NCBI GenBank assembly: GCA_030604325.1
Contig: JAUVWC010000081.1
Location: 1 to 6,467 of the forward strand
Direction: 5' to 3'
Source of the DNA: Candidatus Zixiibacteriota bacterium
Lineage (GTDB): Bacteria > Blakebacterota > Blakebacteria > Blakebacterales > Blakebacteraceae
Length of the DNA: 6,467 nucleotides
Shown one piece after another: positions 1 to 5,541 of this stretch (positions are counted from its first letter, which is position 1; each line of letters begins with the position of its first letter). The notes below the pieces were generated by a model. That model saw nothing but the letters and a program-made list of their open reading frames with translations. It was not told the origin of the DNA and searched no databases. Position numbers and translations under genes: made by a program.

Positions 1-2
1 TA

Positions 3-509
3 CGCGATCCCGAAACGGCATCCCCCGTGGTGCTGGCTGTTCACAGCAGAGAGGAACTCTACGAAGGGGACCGCCTGGGTCGGCTTCCTGATCTTATAGT
101 GGAACCTAACAGTGGTTATTCGATCACCGGCCGATACGAGCCGGATGCGCCCATGCTGAAAAAGGTCGTTGTGGGGGAGGATTTCCACATAGGACGCCAT
201 CACCCGGAGGGAATCCTCGTGGCGACGGGGCCGGTGATACGACCTCAGCGGGATATCCGGGCCCAGATTGTTGATATCGCTCCCACCGTGCTCCACCTGC
301 TGGGCATCTCTCCTCCCCCCGGCAGAGACGGGCGAGTGCTGGCCGAGCTCTTCACTGATGCATTCCTCTCCGAGCACCCGGTGGGAACCTCACCGGCTCG
401 GGAGTATGAAGGTGAGACGGCGTGTCCGGAATCTTCCGGGCAGAGGATCTACACTCCTGAAGAGGAGGCCTTGATTGAGCAGCGGCTGCGGGATCTGGGC
501 TATATCTGA
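3..509 (+). CDS. Alkaline phosphatase superfamily phosphodiesterase, C-terminal part (5' end outside window)
   Basis: This is the last 168 codons of a gene entering from the left; the frame is open from base 3 to the TGA at 507-509. The visible residues resemble the C-terminal part of type I phosphodiesterase/nucleotide pyrophosphatase-like members of the alkaline phosphatase superfamily. Seen are a PDLIV segment followed by a GYS motif (about residues 29-40), a GRHHPEGI motif (about 64-71) whose His would be one of the metal ligands of the two-zinc site, and DIAPTVLHLLGI (about 91-102), the usual end of the fold. The tail YTPEEEALIEQRLRDLGYI is a common ending in this group. The catalytic Thr/Ser and the other metal ligands lie upstream, outside the window, so substrate cannot be inferred (phosphodiester, phosphonate or sulfate ester). 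It converges on the glycosyltransferase gene at 597-1436, with an inverted repeat between them. Superfamily placement is firm; the exact enzyme is unknown. Confidence 0.8.
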   Translation, partial: RDPETASPVVLAVHSREELYEGDRLGRLPDLIVEPNSGYSITGRYEPDAPMLKKVVVGEDFHIGRHHPEGILVATGPVIRPQRDIRAQIVDIAPTVLHLLGISPPPGRDGRVLAELFTDAFLSEHPVGTSPAREYEGETACPESSGQRIYTPEEEALIEQRLRDLGYI

Positions 510-520
510 TGAAACTGCGC

Positions 521-595
521 CAGTGCCCATCCGGAGGTTGCTCGCCGGCAATAGCCGGACTCGCGGTCCACAGAACGGACTCCGGATGGGCACTG
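521..595. repeat. Long hairpin element (16-bp perfect inverted repeat, 43-nt loop); possible bidirectional terminator
   Basis: Arm 521-536 (cagtgcccatccggag) is the exact reverse complement of 580-595. The 43-nt loop (537-579) contains its own small palindrome (ccggcaatagccgg, 546-559). An outer 8-bp pair, gaaactgc at 511-518 and gcagtttc at 605-612, may lengthen the stem; its right arm lies inside the last codons of the glycosyltransferase gene. The element starts 11 bases after the phosphodiesterase stop and ends one base before the convergent gene's stop. A transcript from either side would fold here, so a terminator role is plausible, but neither strand has a clear U-tract. Arms and loop both recur at 1592-1813, so it is also a member of a repeat family. 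Confidence 0.8.
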
Positions 596-596
596 A

Positions 597-1436
597 CTAT
601 CTCGGCAGTTTCGGTTTCCCCATAAGCGAGCGATAGGCGTTCACCACTGCCAGCGCGGCCTTGGGGCCGAGAAGCAGGGTCAGGAGCCAGCGAACACGTT
701 CCCTGAACAGTCGCAAAGAGAGCCAGTCGGGCGTCTTCACGAGGCCGTGCTTGCGCTGGGCGCGCAGGACCTCTTTGAGGGTGGCAACGGCGTTTTCGGG
801 CCGGTCCGATCTACCCCTCTCCTGCATCCCGGCGACGGTTACCCCTTCGACGAAATAGGCGTCATTGGCTTTCAATTCCCGCAGCAGAAACTCGTAGTCG
901 CCGGCGATCTTGAACGATTCGTCGAACCTGCCGTGTATTTCGAATAGGCTCTTATGGTGGAATATTCCCGAATGGGGGATAGACAGATTCTCGCGGAACC
1001 GCGGTCCTGCCTCAGACCAGGGCTCCCCCAGCCTGAACACGACGGAACCGTTCGTATCCACGAGGTTGAGGCTGCCATATACCAGGCGATAACTTCCGAG
1101 CTGGGCCTCCAGGTGGGGTGCCAGCTCGCTTAAAACATCCCCGTTCCACAGGTAGTCATCGGCTCCCAGGAAGCAGATCCAATCGCCGGTAACGTGGTCG
1201 AGTGCCTTGTTCCATGCGTGATAGATTCCCCGGTCCGGTTTAGATTCCCAGTAGGTGATCAGATGGTCGTTCTTTTGCAGGATTTCCACCGTGCCATCGG
1301 TGGAGCCTCCGTCGATAACGATAAGTTCCCACTCCTCGTAGCTCTGCCGGGCGATACTGTCCAGTTCACGCTGTATAGTGCCGGCAGCATTAAGAACGGA
1401 AGTAATGATGGATATCTTGGGTCGGGATTCATTCAT
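597..1436 (-). CDS. Family 2 glycosyltransferase
   Basis: A complete 279-residue GT-A fold glycosyltransferase, read on the minus strand from ATG at 1436 to TAG at 597. Family 2 enzymes move a sugar from a nucleotide-sugar to an acceptor, usually for lipopolysaccharide, exopolysaccharide or glycolipid. Visible motifs are the N-terminal beta strand KISIITSVLNAAGTI (7-21), the nucleotide-binding IDGGSTDGT (41-49), the metal-binding GADD (91-94, the DXD equivalent), PHSGIFHHKSLF (154-165) and GDYEFLLREL (179-188), where the acidic residues are the likely catalytic-base region. Residues about 249-268 are hydrophobic and could touch the membrane, but there is no clear transmembrane anchor. The start is right because the first beta strand begins within ten residues of it. 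No strong Shine-Dalgarno site is seen upstream. It stands alone, converging on the phosphodiesterase and diverging from hypA. Donor and acceptor are unknown. Confidence 0.9.
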   Translation of the reverse strand: MNESRPKISIITSVLNAAGTIQRELDSIARQSYEEWELIVIDGGSTDGTVEILQKNDHLITYWESKPDRGIYHAWNKALDHVTGDWICFLGADDYLWNGDVLSELAPHLEAQLGSYRLVYGSLNLVDTNGSVVFRLGEPWSEAGPRFRENLSIPHSGIFHHKSLFEIHGRFDESFKIAGDYEFLLRELKANDAYFVEGVTVAGMQERGRSDRPENAVATLKEVLRAQRKHGLVKTPDWLSLRLFRERVRWLLTLLLGPKAALAVVNAYRSLMGKPKLPR

Positions 1437-1504
1437 GTTCGGCTATGATAATCTCAGTTACGTATTATTACTAATGGGTATGATTGGGGATAGGGGTAAG
1501 CGAG

Positions 1505-1539
1505 CTACCCGCTTGACACCTTTTCGAGTAGACGGGTAG
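1505..1539. repeat. Inverted repeat ctacccg/cgggtag
   Basis: Arm ctacccg (1505-1511) pairs with cgggtag (1533-1539) across a 21-base loop. The loop contains ttgaca at 1513-1518, a perfect match to a bacterial -35 hexamer, but no good -10 lies 16-18 bases downstream. It could be an operator-like palindrome or a weak stem-loop. An overlapping small pair, aagcg (1498-1502) with cgctt (1510-1514), is also present. Confidence 0.35.
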
Positions 1540-1591
1540 TTTGCCTTGTTTGGGCGGCGTGCCGTTGGGGTACGTCCGATACCTGTTGAGT

Positions 1592-1626
1592 CTAGTACCC
1601 ATCCGGAAACTCTGGATGGGTACTAG
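1592..1626. repeat. Compact 16-bp hairpin sharing its arms with the 521-595 element
   Basis: Bases 1592-1607 pair with 1611-1626 around a 3-base loop (aac). Fifteen pairs are Watson-Crick and one is G-T (1605/1613); the outer 13 base pairs are perfect. The arm core (agtacccatccgga) matches the arm of the element at 521-595 (agtgcccatccgga) with one difference. It is therefore the same stem without the 43-base insert in its loop. No run of T follows on the plus strand, so a classical intrinsic terminator is not supported. Confidence 0.8.
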
Positions 1627-1691
1627 TGAGGTTTCTAGTTTGGAAACGAGCAATTTTGCGCAAGGTCTAGGAAATCAACGGATTGCGCGGA

Positions 1692-1710
1692 GGCGTACTA
1701 ACTGTACGCC
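1692..1710. repeat. Small perfect hairpin ggcgtac-taact-gtacgcc
   Basis: A 7-bp perfect stem (1692-1698 with 1704-1710) closes a 5-base loop. It lies between the left outer arm and the first 43-base repeat copy in the non-coding region before hypA. No T-run follows. Confidence 0.55.
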
Positions 1711-1719
1711 GCACAAGAG

Positions 1720-1762
1720 TCCGTATTTTGGACCGCGTGTCCGGCTTACGCCGGCACGCAAA
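1720..1762 (-). repeat. 43-nt repeat copy, homologous to the loop of the 521-595 element (opposite orientation)
   Basis: Aligned without gaps to the reverse complement of 537-579, about three quarters of the bases are identical by eye. The best blocks are tccgt, tggaccgcg, gtccggct and gccggc. The similarity extends three bases upstream (gag, 1717-1719). The inner palindrome ccggc...gccgg (1741-1755) is conserved even where the bases between its arms differ, which suggests that the fold matters or that both copies derive from one palindromic ancestor. Confidence 0.7.
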
Positions 1763-1770
1763 TCCGGCAG

Positions 1771-1813
1771 ATTGCTCACCAGTTACTGCTTGGTTCGCGA
1801 TCCAAAGAACGGA
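1771..1813 (+). repeat. Second 43-nt repeat copy, same orientation as 537-579
   Basis: Aligned without gaps to 537-579, about 30 of 43 bases match by eye. Both ends are well kept (ttgctc at the left; tcgcg-tcca-agaacgga at the right, 1795-1813) and the middle is diverged. It lies 8 bases after the copy at 1720-1762 in inverted orientation, so the two form an imperfect palindrome. Each resembles the 537-579 loop more than it resembles the other. Confidence 0.6.
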
Positions 1814-1879
1814 TTGACGCCGAGATTGCGCAAAAGAGCCGTTTCCTGACAGAAACTAGGTAACACCAATGATGAAACA

Positions 1880-1885
1880 TATATT
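1880..1885 (+). promoter_or_regulatory. Possible -10 box for the hyp operon
   Basis: TATATT lies 8 bases before the hypA ATG and is the best -10-like hexamer near the operon start. If used, transcription would begin at or next to the ATG and the message would be essentially leaderless, which fits the lack of a Shine-Dalgarno sequence in front of hypA. A matching -35 is weak (taggta, 1857-1862, 17-base spacer), so this is tentative. No clear sigma-54 GG-N10-GC site was found. Confidence 0.25.
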
Positions 1886-1893
1886 GTAAAGCT

Positions 1894-2277
1894 ATGCACG
1901 AATTGCCGATAACGCAGAATGTACTGGAAATCGCCCTCAGACATGCCGAAGAAGCCGGCGGGGGAAAGATCACCAACATCTATCTGGTAGTAGGCAGGCT
2001 TTCCGCCGTGGTGGATAAATCGGTCCAGTTCTACTGGGACATCATCAGCGAGGATACGCCGGCCCAGGGAGCCCGGCTCCACTTCCGGCATACCCCCATA
2101 CAACTCGAATGCCTCGACTGCGGTACATTCTTCGAACCGGAGGAAATGACCTACATCTGTACCGCCTGCGGGGGAATCCATATCCGCGTCGCGGGCGGGG
2201 ACGAATTATGCCTGGAGGCCATCGACGTCGAACAGGAGGAGGCTGCTCCGGCTGAATCAGGGAGTAAACACCCATGA
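1894..2277 (+). CDS. hypA: Hydrogenase maturation nickel metallochaperone HypA
   Basis: HypA delivers nickel, with HypB, to the large subunit of [NiFe]-hydrogenase in the cytoplasm after the Fe(CN)2CO unit has been installed. The 127-residue product starts with MHELPIT, which carries the conserved N-terminal Met-His-Glu nickel site (usually MHELSI; a Pro replaces the Ser). The structural zinc site is complete: C73-L-D-C76 and C89-T-A-C92. The motif VVGRLSAVV (32-40) and the C-terminal GGDELCLEAIDVE (101-113) match the family. The start is certain because the nickel site must be at the N terminus and an in-frame TGA lies just upstream (1873-1875). The protein is slightly longer than the usual 113-118 residues because of a short polar tail (about 114-127). 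No Shine-Dalgarno sequence is visible. It is first in the operon and overlaps hypB by 4 bases (ATGA). Confidence 0.97.
   Translation: MHELPITQNVLEIALRHAEEAGGGKITNIYLVVGRLSAVVDKSVQFYWDIISEDTPAQGARLHFRHTPIQLECLDCGTFFEPEEMTYICTACGGIHIRVAGGDELCLEAIDVEQEEAAPAESGSKHP
2259..2264 (+). promoter_or_regulatory. Ribosome binding site for hypB
   Basis: AGGGAG, ending 9 bases before the hypB ATG at 2274 and lying inside the last codons of hypA, supports the ATGA-overlap start. Confidence 0.5.
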
Positions 2278-2939
2278 GCGAACGCATAACGGTTGTAGAA
2301 AAAATCACCCAGGCCAACGACCAGGTGGCGGAGCTGAACAGGGCGCGTCTGGATGAACAGAGGATCTTTGCCATGAACCTGATGGCCTCCCCCGGAGCCG
2401 GTAAAACCTCCCTCATCGAGAGAAGTCTGCCCCTGCTGAGCAAGGAGTTCCGGCTGGGCGTCATAGAAGGAGACATGGCCACCAGTCTCGATGCCGACCG
2501 AGCCGCCGCCGCCGGTGCCGAGAGTGTCCAGATCAATGCCGCTTCCTGCCACCTCGACGCTCCCATGGTCAAACAGGGCCTTGATGAGCTCGACCTGGAC
2601 AACCTGGACGTCGTAATCGTGGAGAACGTCGGCAACCTGATCTGTCCGGCCAGTTTCGCGCTGGGCACACACAAGAGCGTTCTCATCGCCTCCGTACCCG
2701 AGGGAGATGACAAGCCGTACAAGTACCCGAAGATGTATAGAGGGGTCGAGGTTCTCGTAATCAACAAGATTGACCTGCTGCCCCACGTCTCATTCGATAT
2801 GGACTACTTCCGCCAGGGCGTCGAGGCGCTAAACGAGGGAGTTATCACCTTCCCTCTCTCCTGCAAGAGCGGCGAGGGGATAGAGGCCTGGGTAGAATGG
2901 GTGGCCGACAGTGCCCGGGAGCGCATCGGGCAGGCGTAA
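2274..2939 (+). CDS. hypB: Hydrogenase maturation GTPase HypB
   Basis: HypB is a SIMIBI-class GTPase that powers nickel transfer to the hydrogenase large subunit together with HypA. In the 221-residue product the G1/Walker A motif is SPGAGKTS (39-46), EGDMATSLDADR (65-76) is the switch region, and NKID (164-167) is the guanine-specificity motif. The metal site at the dimer interface is intact: C92-H93 and C124 (in NLICPASF), with the same spacing as in archaeal HypB. The N terminus goes straight into the helix before the G domain. It lacks both the His-rich stretch of some HypB proteins and the N-terminal CxxCGC nickel site of E. coli HypB, so it is the short type. It starts within the hypA stop codon and ends 10 bases before the preferred hypF start, so translational coupling is likely. 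Confidence 0.97.
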   Translation: MSERITVVEKITQANDQVAELNRARLDEQRIFAMNLMASPGAGKTSLIERSLPLLSKEFRLGVIEGDMATSLDADRAAAAGAESVQINAASCHLDAPMVKQGLDELDLDNLDVVIVENVGNLICPASFALGTHKSVLIASVPEGDDKPYKYPKMYRGVEVLVINKIDLLPHVSFDMDYFRQGVEALNEGVITFPLSCKSGEGIEAWVEWVADSARERIGQA

Positions 2940-2949
2940 TAGAGAGCCC

Positions 2950-5256
2950 GTGTCGGGGCGCCGGATCCATATCACCGGCGTCGTGCAGGGAGTCGGGTTC
3001 AGGCCGTTCGTATCCCTGCTGGCGGAGCGCATGGAGCTGAACGGCTGGGTGCGGAACACCTCATCCGGCGTCGACATCGAGGTCGAAGGCCCGGAAGATA
3101 CCCTGGAAGCCTTCGCAGAAGAACTCCGCACCGGAGGCCCCCCCCACGCGCACATCGAGCAGATGGAGGTGGAGCCGGCCGGTCCCTGGCACCACGAAGG
3201 CTTCAACATCATTCCCTCTCAGAGAGAAGAGGGCGCCTCCCAGCCGGTATCCCCCGATATCAGCATCTGTGACGACTGCCTGGGCGAAATGCGCAATCCT
3301 GAAGACCGTCGCTACCGCTATCCCTTCATCAACTGCACCAACTGCGGCCCGCGCTTCACGATCATCCGCGACATCCCCTACGACCGGCCGAACACGACCA
3401 TGGCCTCGTTCGCCATGTGCCCCGAGTGTGCGGCCGAATACTCCGATCCCGCCGACCGGCGCTTCCACGCCCAGCCGGTGGCCTGCCCGGTCTGCGGTCC
3501 CCAGGTATGGCTGGAGGCGGGCGGCTCGCACCTGGCCGAACGCGAAGATGCCATCGCCGCGGTGAGGAGGATGATCGCCGAGGGACAGATCGTAGCCATC
3601 AAGGGTCTGGGGGGATTCCATCTGGCGTGCGACGCCACCAATTCAGAGGCGGTCTCCACCCTCCGCCAGCGCAAACAGCGGGAGGAGAAGCCATTTGCGC
3701 TCATGGCCCACGAGGTAGACACCATCGAGCGCTACGCCGAGGTGACGGAGGCGGAGAGAGAGATGCTGGAATCCTCCGAGCGCCCCATCGTCCTGCTACC
3801 GGAGAAAGAAACATCAACTATCGCCCCCGAGATCGCTCCAGGGCTGAGGCGGCAGGGATTCATGCTCCCCTATACCCCGCTCCACTATCTCCTCTTGGAG
3901 CCCGGCCCTGATCTGGCCGAGGCCCTGGTAATGACCAGCGGGAACCTGAGCGAGGAACCGATCGCCTACGAGGATGAGGACGGGCGGCGGCGCCTGAGTG
4001 AATTCGCCGACGCCCTGCTGATGCACGACCGCCCGATCCACATGCGGTGCGACGATCCCGTGGTGGCAATATTCCGGGACCGTCATTACTTCTTCCGCCG
4101 CTCCCGCGGCTACGCCCCCTTCCCCATACTGCTCCCCGGCGAGAGCCCTCCCCTGCTGGCGGTGGGGGGGGAATTCAAGAACTCCTTCTGCCTCGTCCGC
4201 CAGCGGCGCGCCTTCGTGAGCCACTTCATCGGCGAGATGGACTGTCTGGAGGCCTACCGCTCCTTCGAGGAGGGCGTCGAACACTACCAGCGGCTGTTCC
4301 GTATCCAGCCGGAGGCCATCGTCTACGATCTCCACCCCGACTACCAGGCTACCCGCTATGGGCTCAGTAGGGCCCGTCGCGAGGGACTGCCGACGGTGGG
4401 GATCCAGCACCACCACGCGCACATCGCCTCCTGCATGGCCGACAACGCCCTGGCCGGCAGCGAGCCGGTGATCGGGGTCTCTTTCGACGGCACCGGCTAC
4501 GGCACCGACGGCGCCATCTGGGGAGGAGAGTTCCTCATCGCCGACTACGAAGGTTTCACCCGTGCCAGCCACCTGGCATACTGTCCGCTGCCGGGAGGTG
4601 ATGCGGCCATCCGCAGCCCCTACCGCACCGCCCTGAGCTGGATGAGGCAGGCCGGCGTGGAGTGGGCCGACGACCTGCCACCGGCCGCCGTGGCCGGCCC
4701 CGAGGAACTGATCATTCTCGAGCAGCAGCTCGTGCGGGAGCTCAACACTCCCCTCACCTCGAGCATGGGACGCCTGTTCGACGCGGCCGCCTCCCTGGCC
4801 GGTGTGCGCCACCGGATCGCCTACGAGGCCCAGGCCGCCTGCGAATTCGAAGCGCTCGCCTCCCCCGAGGAGGAGGGTACATATCCCTTTGACATCGGAG
4901 CCGAAACAGTCGATCCCTCACCCCTCATCCGCGCCATCGTTGCCGACGTCAGGCGTCACACCCCCACGGCCCTGATTGCGGCCCGCTTCCACAACGGCGT
5001 GGCGACCATGGTGGCGGAGGTATGCGAGGATCTCAGAAGCCGTTTCAATATAGACCGGGTGGCCCTCAGCGGCGGCGTGTGGCAGAACTTGTTGCTCCTG
5101 GGTCGTACGGTGGCGTTACTGGAGGAGAAGGGATTCACGGTCCTCGTCCACCACCGCGTGCCCGCCAACGACGGAGGACTTGCACTGGGGCAGGCCGCGG
5201 CGGCCCTCGGCCAGCTGACCGCCCAGGGGGAAAGAGACAGCCGATCGAGGAAATAG
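2950..5256 (+). CDS. hypF: Carbamoyltransferase HypF
   Basis: HypF converts carbamoyl phosphate and ATP to a carbamoyl adenylate and passes the carbamoyl group to the C-terminal Cys of HypE, the source of the CN ligands of [NiFe]-hydrogenase. With the GTG start at 2950 the protein has 768 residues, a normal length. Domains in order: acylphosphatase-like with VQGVGFRPF (12-20); two zinc fingers, C107/C110-C129/C132 and C157/C160-C179/C182, each CX2C-X18-CX2C; YrdC-like domain (about 201-385) with KGLGGFHLACDATN and KQREEKPFALM, then TSGNLSEEP; and a Kae1-like C-terminal domain (about 403-768) with the metal-site HHHAH (487-491), SFDGTGYGTDG, RLFDAAASL and ALSGGVWQN. All key motifs are present. 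An earlier in-frame GTG at 2911 would add 13 residues and overlap hypB by 29 bases. I prefer 2950 because family proteins usually begin just before the RI-I-GVVQGVGFRPF strand, though its purine-rich site (AGAGAG, 2941-2946) is unusually close. Confidence 0.97.
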   Translation: MSGRRIHITGVVQGVGFRPFVSLLAERMELNGWVRNTSSGVDIEVEGPEDTLEAFAEELRTGGPPHAHIEQMEVEPAGPWHHEGFNIIPSQREEGASQPVSPDISICDDCLGEMRNPEDRRYRYPFINCTNCGPRFTIIRDIPYDRPNTTMASFAMCPECAAEYSDPADRRFHAQPVACPVCGPQVWLEAGGSHLAEREDAIAAVRRMIAEGQIVAIKGLGGFHLACDATNSEAVSTLRQRKQREEKPFALMAHEVDTIERYAEVTEAEREMLESSERPIVLLPEKETSTIAPEIAPGLRRQGFMLPYTPLHYLLLEPGPDLAEALVMTSGNLSEEPIAYEDEDGRRRLSEFADALLMHDRPIHMRCDDPVVAIFRDRHYFFRRSRGYAPFPILLPGESPPLLAVGGEFKNSFCLVRQRRAFVSHFIGEMDCLEAYRSFEEGVEHYQRLFRIQPEAIVYDLHPDYQATRYGLSRARREGLPTVGIQHHHAHIASCMADNALAGSEPVIGVSFDGTGYGTDGAIWGGEFLIADYEGFTRASHLAYCPLPGGDAAIRSPYRTALSWMRQAGVEWADDLPPAAVAGPEELIILEQQLVRELNTPLTSSMGRLFDAAASLAGVRHRIAYEAQAACEFEALASPEEEGTYPFDIGAETVDPSPLIRAIVADVRRHTPTALIAARFHNGVATMVAEVCEDLRSRFNIDRVALSGGVWQNLLLLGRTVALLEEKGFTVLVHHRVPANDGGLALGQAAAALGQLTAQGERDSRSRK

Positions 5257-5274
5257 CGAATCAAGAGATAGGGT

Positions 5275-5281
5275 AAGGAAG
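5275..5281 (+). promoter_or_regulatory. Ribosome binding site for hypC
   Basis: AAGGAAG lies 8 bases before the hypC ATG, in the 33-base gap after hypF. It is the clearest Shine-Dalgarno sequence in the operon and shows that hypC is started independently rather than by overlap. Confidence 0.6.
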
Positions 5282-5289
5282 ACCACTCC

Positions 5290-5541
5290 ATGTGCCTAGG
5301 AATACCCGGCAGGATCATCGAAACATACGAGACCGACGGCCTGAAGATAGGCAAGGTTGATTTCGGGGGCGTAACGCGCGAGGTGTGCCTGGAATATGTC
5401 CCGGAAGCCTCGGTAGACGATTACGTCATCGTCCATGTCGGATTCGCCATCAACATCCTCAACGAAGAGGAGGCACAGGAGACGCTGGCCCTGCTGCACG
5501 AACTCGCGGAAATCGAAGCCGAGCTGGAGTCGGAAGAGTGA
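5290..5541 (+). CDS. hypC: Hydrogenase maturation chaperone HypC
   Basis: HypC (HypC/HybG/HupF family) is a small OB-fold-like protein. It binds HypD to form the scaffold for Fe(CN)2CO assembly and then escorts the iron unit to the hydrogenase large subunit precursor. The 83-residue product begins MCLGIPG, giving the essential Cys2 after Met removal, and has the family motifs [17 protein letters not shown] (23-39) and [12 protein letters not shown] (43-54). The C-terminal helix (about 58-83) is rich in Glu. Length is normal. The start is fixed by the MCLGIPG motif and a good ribosome binding site. Its stop overlaps the hypD start (GTGA), as expected for two subunits of one complex. Only one hypC is present in the window. 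Confidence 0.97.
   Translation: MCLGIPGRIIETYETDGLKIGKVDFGGVTREVCLEYVPEASVDDYVIVHVGFAINILNEEEAQETLALLHELAEIEAELESEE

Larger units (their letters stand above)
1635..1859. repeat. Outer interrupted inverted repeat enclosing the repeat cluster
   Basis: Three blocks on the left occur in reverse complement on the right in mirrored order: ctagttt (1635-1641) with aaactag (1853-1859), ggaaacg (1642-1648) with cgtttcc (1840-1846), and ttttgcgcaa (1654-1663) with ttgcgcaaaa (1826-1835). Spacing differs by a few bases between blocks, as in a degraded terminal inverted repeat. The enclosed 160 or so bases hold the 1692-1710 hairpin and the 43-base pair of loop repeats. This arrangement suits a small non-autonomous element of about 225 bp, but no target-site duplication is evident. 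Confidence 0.5.
1437..1893. other. Palindrome-rich non-coding region between the divergent glycosyltransferase and hypA genes
   Basis: This 457-base stretch has no convincing gene. It looks visibly less GC-rich than its neighbours and is crowded with inverted repeats, listed separately: 1505-1539, 1592-1626, 1692-1710, the pair 1720-1762/1771-1813, and the outer pair 1635-1663/1826-1859. A 9-base direct repeat (aacggattg) occurs at 1677-1685 and 1809-1817. The promoters of both divergent genes must lie here, but no strong -35/-10 pair is obvious on either strand. The short open frame across 1541-1849 is made of these repeats and resembles no protein I recognise. Possible readings are a decayed mobile element or repeat cluster, or a structured leader of the hyp transcript. 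Confidence 0.7.

Noticed and set aside
1479..1484. A NikR half-site (GTATGA) upstream of hypA
   Set aside because: No matching TCATAC half-site follows at the required distance.
1674..1678. An FNR-type half-site (ATCAA) that could give anaerobic control of hyp
   Set aside because: The partner TTGAT is absent at the 4-base spacing.
1541..1849. A 102-codon plus-strand open frame in the gap before hypA
   Set aside because: It is built from the inverted repeats of the region, has no ribosome binding site, and shows no recognisable protein motif or plausible composition.
1437..1893. A CRISPR array or tandem repeat array
   Set aside because: The repeats are inverted, few, diverged and unevenly spaced; there are no regular direct repeats with spacers.
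2045..2786. Two overlapping antisense open frames of 211 and 240 codons across hypA and hypB
   Set aside because: They are shadows of hypA and hypB, whose motifs are complete, and they carry no family motif of their own.
3814..4812. A 332-codon open frame antisense to hypF
   Set aside because: hypF is unmistakable on the other strand. Long antisense frames are common in GC-rich coding DNA, and the translation has low complexity rich in Gly, Val and Ala.
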